A model generated the notes under the pieces. The model ran no database searches, had not been told where the DNA came from, and saw only the letters and a list, made by a program, of their open reading frames with translations. From NCBI GenBank assembly GCA_035551475.1, contig DASZMX010000120.1, forward strand, positions 1-30,010: 30,010 nucleotides of DNA. Direction: 5' to 3'. This DNA comes from DASZMX01 sp035551475 (GTDB lineage: Bacteria; Verrucomicrobiota; Verrucomicrobiia; Limisphaerales; Palsa-1400). This document shows, piece after piece, positions 15,115 through 23,014 of this stretch (its first letter is position 1; each line of letters opens with the position of its first letter). Made by a program: the position numbers and the translations under genes.

Positions 15115-15951
15115 CTAACGCGCGACGGTGCCTTCAATCTGCCCGTGCGGCTCGTCCGTGGGCACAAAAAGCTCCTGCCGATTGACCACGCCGAACGGCG
15201 CCAGATCGATCAGGAGACAATGCTTGTTGGGCAGCGCCAGCGAAATTTTCGAGATGCCCGCCACTGCTTTCAACGCCGCTTCGCCCATTTGAAATAAAGT
15301 CACCTGCACGGACGGGCTATGGGTGGTCGCAAAAACTTTGAGCAGCGCCTCCACAATTTTCTGGTTCGGACGCGCGTAGGAGGATGGCAGTTTCGCGTAA
15401 GTCCAGGCGGCGTTGATTTTTGTGCAAAAAACGCGGTCGTCCGTTTCGCGCAACGTGGTGAAGGCATCGCGGGCAAAGCCCTTGAATTCCGACGCCGTGG
15501 TTTTGAGGACGAGCAAATCCTCGATGCCCGATTGCACCTCCGCCGCACGGCGGGTCGCCGTCACCTCGGCGAACGCGCGCGCGCCGTTGGACGCGGTGAA
15601 ACTGTGCGCGTGCGCGCGCCCATGCACGTTGATTCTTTCCCAGGCCCTTTCTGTCAAGCGAATGTTGACCTGCGCGATTTGCCGGTGGGATTTGAGAAAG
15701 TATTCGGCCAGCGCCAGCCCGAACGGCTCCGTCTCCGCTCCCAACAGGCGATGGGCCAGGACATTGACCGTGTTCTTCATCGTGTCGGTGGCGACGACCA
15801 GGCGGTTGTCGGCGCGGGTGTAGGAAGCCGCAAATTGGCCTTGCAGCATGATGGTCACATCGAGTTCTTTGACGGAGTGCTGCGCGCCGCGCCGGATGAC
15901 TTTCATCACCCGCACGCGCGCCTTGCCGTAGGAATGGTCTAAGAGTTTCAT
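15115..15951 (-). CDS. pucL: urate oxidase (factor-independent urate hydroxylase, uricase)
   Basis: A 278-residue uricase that converts urate and O2 to 5-hydroxyisourate and H2O2 without a cofactor. The N-terminal LLDHSYGKARVRVMKV carries the catalytic lysine (Lys10). VVATDTMKNTVNVLA carries the catalytic threonine (Thr57). VNIRLTERAWERI and FTTLRETDDRVFCTKINAAW are family signatures. LPNKHCLLIDL near the C terminus provides the active-site histidine. The ATG at 15951 matches the family start, with AAGG about 5 bases upstream. The frame remains open for 177 codons further upstream, but that stretch is antisense to the decarboxylase gene. The gene leads a minus-strand run and diverges from uraD with 6 bases between start codons. 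Confidence 0.93.
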   Translation of the reverse strand: MKLLDHSYGKARVRVMKVIRRGAQHSVKELDVTIMLQGQFAASYTRADNRLVVATDTMKNTVNVLAHRLLGAETEPFGLALAEYFLKSHRQIAQVNIRLTERAWERINVHGRAHAHSFTASNGARAFAEVTATRRAAEVQSGIEDLLVLKTTASEFKGFARDAFTTLRETDDRVFCTKINAAWTYAKLPSSYARPNQKIVEALLKVFATTHSPSVQVTLFQMGEAALKAVAGISKISLALPNKHCLLIDLAPFGVVNRQELFVPTDEPHGQIEGTVAR

Positions 15952-15957
15952 AGCGCC

Positions 15958-16455
15958 TTGAGCTTTAGCATCGCCCAGTTGAACGCGCTGAGTCACGCCG
16001 AATTCGTGGAGGCGGTGGGGCCGGTGTTTGAAAAATCCCCCTGGATCGCGGCGGAAGCGGCCGCGGGCCGGCCGTTCGCGGATTTCGAAGCTTTGCGCCA
16101 GGCGTTGTGCGAGCGCGTGCGGCGCGGCACGGCTGAAGAACAGATGGCGTTGATCTGCGCGCACCCGGATTTGGTGGGGCGCCTGACTCTGACCGCCGAG
16201 TCGCAGCGCGAACAGGCGAGCGCGGGCCTGCAACATCTGACGCCGGACGAGGTGGAAATTTTCCGCGCCCGCAACGCCGCATATCGCGCGCGCTTTGGCT
16301 TTCCCTTTATCATTTGCGCGCGGCTGAACAAGAAGGAAGCAATTCTGGCGGGCTTCGCCGAGCGGCTGCCGCACAGCCGCGAGGACGAAATAAAAACGGC
16401 GCTGGAGGAAATCTTCAAAATTGCCGAATTGCGGCTGCGCGATATTGTGGCTTGA
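15958..16455 (+). CDS. uraD: 2-oxo-4-hydroxy-4-carboxy-5-ureidoimidazoline (OHCU) decarboxylase
   Basis: A 165-residue enzyme that decarboxylates OHCU stereospecifically to (S)-allantoin. ALICAHPDLVGR carries the catalytic histidine (His69). ESQREQASAGLQHLTPDE holds the conserved Glu-Gln pair, and NAAYRARFGFPFIIC is the family signature. The N terminus IAQLNALSHAEFVEAVG matches the family start, so translation should begin at the TTG at 15958; an in-frame TAA at 15940-15942 blocks any earlier start and no ATG is available. It heads a six-gene plus-strand operon, and its stop is 3 bases before the HIU hydrolase start. Confidence 0.93.
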   Translation: MSFSIAQLNALSHAEFVEAVGPVFEKSPWIAAEAAAGRPFADFEALRQALCERVRRGTAEEQMALICAHPDLVGRLTLTAESQREQASAGLQHLTPDEVEIFRARNAAYRARFGFPFIICARLNKKEAILAGFAERLPHSREDEIKTALEEIFKIAELRLRDIVA

Positions 16456-16458
16456 GGT

Positions 16459-16797
16459 ATGGCTGGAAAACTGACGACTCATGTTCTGGACACAGCGCGA
16501 GGGCTTCCGGCCGCCGGGGTGAAGATTGAATTATGGTCCGTGAGCGCCGACGGACGCGCGCTCTTGAAAACGACCGAAACCAACGCCGATGGCCGCACCG
16601 ACGCGCCTTTGCTGGGCCCGGCGGAAATGCGCGCGGGTGAATTCGAGTTGGTGTTTTTTGTGGGCGATTATTTCGCGGTGACGCCGCGGTTTTTGCATCA
16701 GGCGCCCGTGCGATTTATCATCGCCGATGCCGCGGCTTCCTATCATGTGCCGCTGCTGTGTTCGCCGTGGTCGTACACCACTTACCGGGGAAGTTGA
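16459..16797 (+). CDS. pucM: 5-hydroxyisourate hydrolase (transthyretin-like)
   Basis: A 112-residue transthyretin-related enzyme that hydrolyses 5-hydroxyisourate, the uricase product, to OHCU. The N-terminal LTTHVLDTARGLPAAGVKIELW supplies the active-site histidine (His8). NADGRTDAPLLGP supplies the arginine (Arg46). The C terminus SYTTYRGS is the diagnostic YRGS tetrad. There is no signal peptide, so it is cytoplasmic with uricase. Its stop overlaps the next start by one base (TGATG). The length is normal for the family. Confidence 0.95.
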   Translation: MAGKLTTHVLDTARGLPAAGVKIELWSVSADGRALLKTTETNADGRTDAPLLGPAEMRAGEFELVFFVGDYFAVTPRFLHQAPVRFIIADAAASYHVPLLCSPWSYTTYRGS

Positions 16798-17957
16798 TGG
16801 AGGCCGCCGCCAAAATCGTCTCCCGCCTCGACGCCCTGGGCGCGGTGAGCGAGGCGGCTGGTTGCTTGACACGACGGTATGCGACGCCCGCGCTCCGGCA
16901 AGCCCGTGATTTGACGCAGCGCTGGATGGAAGTGGCCGGCATGGTGGCGCGGGTCGATGCGGTTGGAAATTTGATTGGGCATTACGCCGGCGCCGCCGCC
17001 GATGCGAAAATCCTGATGCTCGGCTCGCATTTGGACAGCGTGCCGAACGCCGGCAAATATGACGGCCCGCTTGGCATTATTTTGGCCCTCGCCTGTGTCG
17101 AGCAATTGGCTGGCCGCCGTCTGCCCTTTGCCATTGAAGTGATCGCGTTTGCCGATGAGGAAGGCAGCCGTTTTCAAACCAGCTACCTCGGGAGCGGCGT
17201 GGTGGCGGGAGCGATCACCGAAATTACCCGGCCGGAATTGCGCCAAGCCATGCGCGAATTCGGCGGCGATCCCGACGCGCTGGTTACGTGCCAGATTCCG
17301 CCCGGCAAATTGCTCGGGTACGCGGAAGCGCACATTGAACAAGGCCCCATTCTTGAGCAAAAAAATCTCGCGGTGGGGGTGGTGACGGCGATTGCCGGCC
17401 AGAGTCGCGCGGATTTGATTTTTGAAGGGCGCGCCGGTCACGCCGGCACCACGCCGATGCGGATGCGCCAGGATGCCTTGTGCGCGGCGTCGGAATTTGT
17501 TTTGGAGGTTCAGCGATACGCGCGCCGGAAAAAGGGATTGGTGGCCACCGTGGGAAAAATGACCGTCGAGCCCGGGGCGAGCAATGTGATTCCAGGGCGA
17601 GTGGCGTTGACGCTCGATGTCAGGCATCAGGACGATGCCGTGCGCCTCGCGGCCGTGCAGCATTTTCAGAAATGCGCGGCGCAATGGACCACCGTCGGCG
17701 ACACACCGACCGTGCAGTGCGATGGAGCGCACGTCGCGCGCCTGCGCCAGGCGGTCCGCCGCCAGCGGATGCGCGTCCTCGAAATGGTGAGCGGCGCCGG
17801 GCACGATGCGGCGATGATGGCGCGCATTGCCCCGGTGGCGATGTTGTTTGTCCGCTGCAAAAATGGCGTGAGTCATCATCCCGCTGAAGCCGTGGCGGAG
17901 GAAGATCTCCGCGTGGCGCTGGCGGCGTTCTCAGATTACGTCCATGAATTCGTTTGA
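16797..17957 (+). CDS. allC: allantoate amidohydrolase (M20-family, metal-dependent)
   Basis: A 386-residue M20 amidohydrolase that would turn allantoate into ureidoglycine, releasing ammonia and CO2. Two-metal ligands are visible: LGSHLDSVPNAGKYDGPLG (His78, Asp89), AFADEEGSRFQ (Glu121/Glu122), AEAHIEQGPILEQ and a late GVSHHPAEAV. The dimerisation insert has FEGRAGHAGTTPMRMRQDA and VEPGASNVIPG. ATG 16797 is chosen because it overlaps the previous stop; an in-frame ATG at 16758 lies inside the HIU hydrolase gene. FADEEGSRF and LGSG favour allantoate amidohydrolase over N-carbamoylase, with operon context as the deciding argument. It overlaps allantoinase by 14 bases. Confidence 0.88.
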   Translation: MEAAAKIVSRLDALGAVSEAAGCLTRRYATPALRQARDLTQRWMEVAGMVARVDAVGNLIGHYAGAAADAKILMLGSHLDSVPNAGKYDGPLGIILALACVEQLAGRRLPFAIEVIAFADEEGSRFQTSYLGSGVVAGAITEITRPELRQAMREFGGDPDALVTCQIPPGKLLGYAEAHIEQGPILEQKNLAVGVVTAIAGQSRADLIFEGRAGHAGTTPMRMRQDALCAASEFVLEVQRYARRKKGLVATVGKMTVEPGASNVIPGRVALTLDVRHQDDAVRLAAVQHFQKCAAQWTTVGDTPTVQCDGAHVARLRQAVRRQRMRVLEMVSGAGHDAAMMARIAPVAMLFVRCKNGVSHHPAEAVAEEDLRVALAAFSDYVHEFV

Positions 17958-19263
17958 CACAGTGATTGCCGGCGGAAGCGTCGTGACGCCCGAAGGCGTG
18001 CGGCGCGCCGACCTCGGCATTGTGGATGGACGCATTGCCGCACTCGAACCCGAGTTGCCGGGCGCTAATCGAATTGACGCTGCGGGTTGCCACATTTTTC
18101 CCGGCGTGATTGACGCCCATGTGCATTTCAATGAGCCGGGACGGACGGAATGGGAGGGGATCGCCACCGGCTCGGCGGCGGTCGCGGCGGGCGGCGGCAC
18201 AATGTTTTTCGACATGCCGCTCAACGCGCACCCGCCCACCCTCGACGCGGCGAGCTTCCGTTTGAAACAAGAGGCCGCCGAAGCCAAGTCGGTGGTGGAT
18301 TTTGCGTTATGGGGCGGATTGACCCCCGGCAATCTGGATCAACTTGGAGCGCTGGCGGACTGCGGCGTCATCGGATTCAAAGCCTTCATGTGCGGCAGCG
18401 GCATCGACGATTTTGCGAGCGCAGACACCGCCACGCTCCGCGCGGGCATGAAGCGCGCGGCGGCGCTTGGTCTCCTGGTGGCGGTGCATGCGGAGAGCGA
18501 CGCCTTGACCGCGCGGCGCGACGGCGCTCAGATTCGTGACTATCTAAATTCCCGTCCGATCGCGGCGGAAACGGAAGCGATTCGCCTGGCGCTCGACCTC
18601 GCTGGCGAAACCGGCTGCGCCCTGCATGTCGTGCATGTGAGCAGCGCGGCGGGCGTGCGCTTGATTTCCGAGGCGAGGAGTCGCGGCGTCGATGCGACGT
18701 GTGAAACCTGCCCGCATTATCTCATCTTGACAGATGAAGACGTGGAGCGGTTGGGCGCCGTGGCCAAATGCGCGCCGCCCCTGCGGACGCGGGCCGAGCA
18801 GGAAGCGCTCTGGAGGCCCCTTCTGGCCGGTGAGATCGCGACGGTGGGATCGGATCATTCGCCGTCGCCGCCGGAAATGAAAAAGGACGCCGATTTCTTC
18901 AAGGTATGGGGCGGCATTTCCGGCGCGCAGCATGTGCTTCCGCTTTTGCGCACCCGGGGAATGGAGCCGTCATTGCTGGCAAAAGTCACATCCGCCAACG
19001 TGGCGCAACGCTTCAACCTGCCGCCGCAAAAAGGGAGCATTGCGGTGGGAACCGATGCGGACTTGGCGCTGGTGGAGTTGAACGCGGAATTTGAAGTGAC
19101 GGCGTCCGACCTCCAGTACCGGCATCGGCAGAGCCCATATCTCGGACGGCGTTTGCGCGGCGTGGTGCGGCGCACGTTGGTGCGAGGTGCGACGGTGTTT
19201 CATGCGGGCAAGATCGTGAGCGCCCCGCGTGGCCGCTTGATTAGGCCCGTCGTCTCAGGTTAA
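17944..19263 (+). CDS. allB: allantoinase
   Basis: A 439-residue amidohydrolase that opens the ring of (S)-allantoin to give allantoate. Binuclear-metal residues line up with known allantoinases: His59 and His61 in GVIDAHVHFNEPGRTEWEG, the lysine expected to be carbamylated at Lys146 in GVIGFKAFM, His182 in LVAVHAES, His231 in LHVVHVSS, and Asp304 in TVGSDHSPSP. The substrate-side motif ETCPHYLILTDED is typical of the allantoinase/dihydropyrimidinase branch. FDMPLN also favours allantoinase. It starts inside the 3' end of allC and ends 11 bases before the ureidoglycine aminohydrolase gene. Confidence 0.95.
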   Translation: MNSFDTVIAGGSVVTPEGVRRADLGIVDGRIAALEPELPGANRIDAAGCHIFPGVIDAHVHFNEPGRTEWEGIATGSAAVAAGGGTMFFDMPLNAHPPTLDAASFRLKQEAAEAKSVVDFALWGGLTPGNLDQLGALADCGVIGFKAFMCGSGIDDFASADTATLRAGMKRAAALGLLVAVHAESDALTARRDGAQIRDYLNSRPIAAETEAIRLALDLAGETGCALHVVHVSSAAGVRLISEARSRGVDATCETCPHYLILTDEDVERLGAVAKCAPPLRTRAEQEALWRPLLAGEIATVGSDHSPSPPEMKKDADFFKVWGGISGAQHVLPLLRTRGMEPSLLAKVTSANVAQRFNLPPQKGSIAVGTDADLALVELNAEFEVTASDLQYRHRQSPYLGRRLRGVVRRTLVRGATVFHAGKIVSAPRGRLIRPVVSG

Positions 19264-19274
19264 ATCGTGAGCCC

Positions 19275-20009
19275 ATGAGCGAATTGTTTGGCCACACCCG
19301 GGACATTGTGAAAGAACGGTATGCTCTGCGCACCCCCGGCGGTTTTGTGCCGAGCCATTTGCCGGGCTGGCGCGACTGCACTGTTGTCATACATATTTCA
19401 TCCGGCATGGGCGCGAACTTCGCGCAAATCCAGATCGACCTCGCCAAAAATGGGGAAGGCGGCGGCGCGACGGGAGAGAAGGAATTCGTCGCCTATATTT
19501 TACGCGGATCTTGCCGGGCGATTCTCGGAGGGAAAAAGCACACGTTGACCGCCGGCAGTTTTGCGTATGTTCCGCCGCACACCGATTATCAGTTTTCCGG
19601 CAGTGGCGCGCGTTTGCTGATTTTCGAGAAAACCTACACGCCGCTGGCCGGACGCACGCCGCCCGCCGTGGTGGTGGGGCATAAAAAGGATGCGCCCGCC
19701 AAACCGTTCCTCGGCCAAAAAGGCGCGCTGCTGCAAGTGTTGCTGCCGGACGATCCGAGCTTCGATCTGGCGGTGAATATTTTCACGTATCAACCGGGCG
19801 CCACGCTGCCGTTCGTCGAAACCCACATCATGGAGCATGGCTTGCTGATGTTGGAAGGGCAGGGCATCTACCGGCTGGACGCTGACTGGCATCCCGTGCA
19901 GGCCGGCGATGTGATCTGGATGGCGCCGTATTGCCCGCAATGGTTTGCCGCCATCGGCGAAACGCCGGCCGGCTATATTTATTACAAGGACGTCAATCGC
20001 GCGCCGTGA
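19275..20009 (+). CDS. allE: (S)-ureidoglycine aminohydrolase (bicupin)
   Basis: A 244-residue bicupin that releases ammonia from (S)-ureidoglycine to give (S)-ureidoglycolate. The first cupin (about 45-120) is LAKNGEGGGATGEKEFVAYILRG. The second (about 165-240) carries the manganese site in FVETHIMEHGLLMLEGQGIYRL, with E-x-H-x3-H as Glu182, His184 and His188, plus Gln222 in WMAPYCPQWF. This matches the ligand pattern known from plant and E. coli (YlbA/AllE) enzymes. The usual start SELFGHTRDIVKERYAL is present. It overlaps the next gene by 4 bases (GTGA). Confidence 0.95.
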   Translation: MSELFGHTRDIVKERYALRTPGGFVPSHLPGWRDCTVVIHISSGMGANFAQIQIDLAKNGEGGGATGEKEFVAYILRGSCRAILGGKKHTLTAGSFAYVPPHTDYQFSGSGARLLIFEKTYTPLAGRTPPAVVVGHKKDAPAKPFLGQKGALLQVLLPDDPSFDLAVNIFTYQPGATLPFVETHIMEHGLLMLEGQGIYRLDADWHPVQAGDVIWMAPYCPQWFAAIGETPAGYIYYKDVNRAP

Positions 20010-21232
20010 ACGCGTCAAATATAGATAGCGCCCGGCTGCAACGGGAGATCGAGGAGCTGGCATTGATCTCCGAAAATCCGCCGCCGGTCGTCACCCGCGT
20101 GCTTTTTTCCGAGGCGGACCTGCGGGGCCGGGCGTTCGTGAAAAAACTTTGCGCCGAGGCGGGCCTGGCCGTGCGGCAGGATGGGATGGGAAATATTTTC
20201 GCGCGCTGGGAGGGTGCGGGCGAGGGAACCATTGGGACCGGCTCACATATTGACGCCATTCCCAACGCCGGAAAATACGACGGCGTGGTGGGAGTGCTCG
20301 GCGCCCTTGAGGCGCTGCGGACCTTGCGGAAAGAAGGTTTTCGTCCCCGCAAATCGCTGGAGCTAATTATTTTCACTGCTGAAGAGCCCACCCGTTTTGG
20401 CATCGGGTGCCTGGGCAGCCGCTGGCTGGCGGGCACGCTGCCATCGGAGCGCCTGGCGCGGTTGCGCGATGCCGAGGGCCACGATCTCGAATATTGGCGG
20501 AAGCGCGCGGGGTTGGCCGACGGCCCCGGCGCTTCGCGTTACGACAGCTTCGTGGAATTGCACATCGAGCAAGGGCCGATTCTCGAGCAACGCGGGCTGG
20601 ATATTGGCATCGTGGAAAAAATCGCGGCGCCGAGTTCGTTGCGCGTGAAATTGGAAGGAGTCGGCGGCCACGCTGGCGCCGTTCTCATGCCGGAGCGGCG
20701 CGACGCGTTGCTGGCCGGGGCGGAAATCGCGCTGGCCGTGGAAAAAGCGGCGCGCGACACCGGCAACGTGGACACCGTCGCGACCACCGGCGTTTTTCGC
20801 ATCGAGCCCGGCGCCGTCAACAGCGTCCCCTGCCGCGCCCTCCTGGAAATCGACGTTCGCGACACCGAGGCCGCGCGGCGGGATGCAGCGCTCCGGCAAA
20901 TCGAGTTGGCCACAAACGAAATTTGCGCGCGCCGCAAAATCAAATTTGAACTGGAAATGATAAACGCTGATCCACCGGCGCGGTGCGATCCTGGCTTGGT
21001 GAATCTCGTGGTCAAGATTTGCGGCGCCCTTCAGCTTTCGCACACGAAGATGATCAGCCGCGCCTATCACGATTCCCTGTTCATGGCGTTGTTGTGCCCG
21101 ACGACCATGATTTTCATTCCGTGCCGCGGCGGCGTGAGCCATCGCCCGGACGAATATTCCTCTCCGAGCCAAATCGCCGCAGGAGTCGCCACGCTGGCCG
21201 AAACACTGCGGCGACTGGCGGGGGAGGCTTAG
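20006..21232 (+). CDS. ureidoglycolate amidohydrolase (M20-family)
   Basis: A 408-residue second M20 amidohydrolase, expected to convert (S)-ureidoglycolate to glyoxylate, ammonia and CO2. Metal residues: TGSHIDAIPNAGKYDGVVGVLG (His81, Asp92), FTAEEPTRFGIGCLGSR (Glu126/Glu127), ELHIEQGPILE and GVSHRPDEYSS. AEEPTRFGIGCLGSR and NIFARWEG resemble the ureidoglycolate amidohydrolase branch (plant UAH type) more than AllC, and the gene directly follows ureidoglycine aminohydrolase. The GTG start at 20006 overlaps the preceding TGA. An ATG at 19931 in the same frame would lie inside the previous gene and is rejected. The 3' end overlaps convergent adenine deaminase by 4 bases. Confidence 0.87.
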   Translation: MNASNIDSARLQREIEELALISENPPPVVTRVLFSEADLRGRAFVKKLCAEAGLAVRQDGMGNIFARWEGAGEGTIGTGSHIDAIPNAGKYDGVVGVLGALEALRTLRKEGFRPRKSLELIIFTAEEPTRFGIGCLGSRWLAGTLPSERLARLRDAEGHDLEYWRKRAGLADGPGASRYDSFVELHIEQGPILEQRGLDIGIVEKIAAPSSLRVKLEGVGGHAGAVLMPERRDALLAGAEIALAVEKAARDTGNVDTVATTGVFRIEPGAVNSVPCRALLEIDVRDTEAARRDAALRQIELATNEICARRKIKFELEMINADPPARCDPGLVNLVVKICGALQLSHTKMISRAYHDSLFMALLCPTTMIFIPCRGGVSHRPDEYSSPSQIAAGVATLAETLRRLAGEA

Positions 21233-22935
21233 ACGAACAGGCTGGTTTTGCGGAGGTGGACGGCGTCGATTAAGCCCTGATCTGTCAACTTCAATTCCGG
21301 AATGGGCGAAAGGCTGAGGAAGGAGAGGGTCATGAAGGGCGCGGCGAGGGGGCAGCCGAGACGGGCGGCTTGGGCGTTGAGCTTGTCAAGCTGCGCAATC
21401 ACTTCTTCCAGCGGGCGATCGGAAACCAGGCCGCCGACTGGCAAGCCCAGCGCGGCGACGACCTTGCCATCGCGCACGGCGACCTGGCCGCCTTGCAAAT
21501 CTTCGAGGGCTTTAAGGGCGGCGAGAATGTCGGCATCGGCGACGCCGGCCACCACGACGTTGTGGGCATCGTGCGCGACGGTCGAGCCGATGGCGCCGTG
21601 TTGCAGTTTGAATCCGCGCACGAAGCCGACGCCGACATTGCCCGTGGCGCGATGCCGCTCCACCACCACCAATTTGATGATGTCGCGCGTCACATCGGAG
21701 ACGACGGCGTCATCCTTGACCTTCGGCGCGACGAGGACCTCGCGGGTGACTATCTGGTTGGGGACGATCTCAATGACCCGCATCTTGCGGCCGGGCTTGG
21801 CCTTCACGACGAAATCGCTCGGCTTGTAACGCAGGTTCATGGTGCCGCGCGGCGGCGGCGCGGCGGCGGGCGTGCGCGCCAGGTATTCGCCGTCCTCCGC
21901 CACGAGGACGCCTTTTTTGTAGGTGCGGCGCACTTTGAATTTTTTCAAATGATCGAACACGATAAAATCCGCCCAATAACGCGGGGCGATGGCGCCGAGA
22001 TTATGCAGGCGATAATGGCGCGCGGTGTTGATGGAGGCAATTTGCAGCGCGGCAATGGGGGCCATCCCGAGCCGGATGGACTCGCGCACGGCGTGGTCGA
22101 TGTGGCCCTCAGCCACGAGGTCGTGGGCCAGCTTGTCGTCGGTGGCGTAGGAGCAGTTGGCGGCGTTGTGGGCATTCACGGCGGGCAGAAGCGAGGCGAG
22201 ATTGCGCTCGGTGCTGCCTTCGCGCAGGAGGACGTGCAGGCCGAGGCGCAATTTCTCGCGGGCCTCCTCCAATTCAGTTGACTCGTGGTCGGAGCGGACG
22301 CCAGCCAGCGCGTAGGCGTTGAGGTTTTTGCCGCGCAGGCCGGGCGCATGGCCGTCCACGGCTTTGCCTTTGCCGACGGCGATTTTCGCCAGCTCATTTT
22401 TGTCGCCAAGATAAACGCCGGGATAATTCATCAACTCCGCAATGCCGGCGATGCGCTCATCCGCGATCATCAATTGCAAATCGTCGGCGGTGATGCGGGC
22501 GCCGGCCGTTTCCAGATGGGTGGCCGGGACGCACGAGGGCAGCATGACAAAAAAATCGAGCGGCAAATTCTTGCTGGATTCGAGCACGTAACGAATGCCG
22601 TCCAAGCCGAGGACGTTGGCGTATTCGTGCGGATCGATGATCACCGCGCCGGTGCCGTGCGGCACGACGGCGCGGGCGAATTCAGGAGCGGTCAATTGCG
22701 AGCTCTCAACGTGGAAATGGCCGTCAATGAGGCTGGGCGCGAGAAAGGCGCCGCGCAGATCAATCGTTTTGCGCGCCTTATAATCCCCGAAGCCAATGAT
22801 GCGCCCATCGTCCACGGCCACATTGGCGTCGTGAATTTCGCCGCTGAGAACATTGACCACGCGGGCGTTCTTGAAGAGGAGTTCGGCGGGCGTTTCGCCG
22901 CGCGCGACGGTCAATTTATGAGGCAAATTGCGCAT
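21229..22935 (-). CDS. ade: adenine deaminase
   Basis: A 568-residue amidohydrolase that deaminates adenine to hypoxanthine, feeding xanthine dehydrogenase. Visible motifs: FLAPSLIDGHFHVESSQLTAPEFA (metal histidines), GTGAVIIDPHEYANVLG, MLPSCVPATHLETAGA, GKAVDGHAPGLRGKNLNAY, GVRSDHESTELEEAREKL, and in the C-terminal domain GFVRGFKLQHGAIGSTVAHDAHNVVVAG. Length and order match the bacterial AdeC/Ade family. ATG 22935 is chosen because it begins MRNLPHKLTVARGETPAELLFKNARVVNVLSGE-like family sequence. It lies 79 bases after xdh, and that gap holds a 10-bp palindrome at 22974-22983. Confidence 0.95.
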   Translation of the reverse strand: MRNLPHKLTVARGETPAELLFKNARVVNVLSGEIHDANVAVDDGRIIGFGDYKARKTIDLRGAFLAPSLIDGHFHVESSQLTAPEFARAVVPHGTGAVIIDPHEYANVLGLDGIRYVLESSKNLPLDFFVMLPSCVPATHLETAGARITADDLQLMIADERIAGIAELMNYPGVYLGDKNELAKIAVGKGKAVDGHAPGLRGKNLNAYALAGVRSDHESTELEEAREKLRLGLHVLLREGSTERNLASLLPAVNAHNAANCSYATDDKLAHDLVAEGHIDHAVRESIRLGMAPIAALQIASINTARHYRLHNLGAIAPRYWADFIVFDHLKKFKVRRTYKKGVLVAEDGEYLARTPAAAPPPRGTMNLRYKPSDFVVKAKPGRKMRVIEIVPNQIVTREVLVAPKVKDDAVVSDVTRDIIKLVVVERHRATGNVGVGFVRGFKLQHGAIGSTVAHDAHNVVVAGVADADILAALKALEDLQGGQVAVRDGKVVAALGLPVGGLVSDRPLEEVIAQLDKLNAQAARLGCPLAAPFMTLSFLSLSPIPELKLTDQGLIDAVHLRKTSLFV

Positions 22936-22973
22936 GGAGGATTTTAGGGCAAGCGGCCGCGAATGAAAATAAA

Positions 22974-22983
22974 ATTGGCCAAT
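22974..22983. promoter_or_regulatory. perfect 10-bp palindrome ATTGGCCAAT upstream of adenine deaminase
   Basis: This self-complementary decamer lies in the 79-base xdh-ade gap, 38 bases before the ade start. Its size and placement would suit a dimeric regulator half-site pair, but one short palindrome can arise by chance. No matching copy was noticed near the other purine operons. Confidence 0.2.
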
Positions 22984-23014
22984 AGCCGCGTCGATAAAAT
23001 GGCGGAAAAGTTTG

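Noticed and set aside
15952..16482. 177-codon N-terminal extension of uricase
   Set aside because: The extension is exactly antisense to the decarboxylase gene, contains no known domain, and the uricase family start matches ATG 15951.
16797..17957. Annotating the first M20 enzyme as N-carbamoyl-amino-acid hydrolase
   Set aside because: The motifs are shared by the broader family, but its position between HIU hydrolase and allantoinase in a purine operon makes allantoate amidohydrolase the better call.
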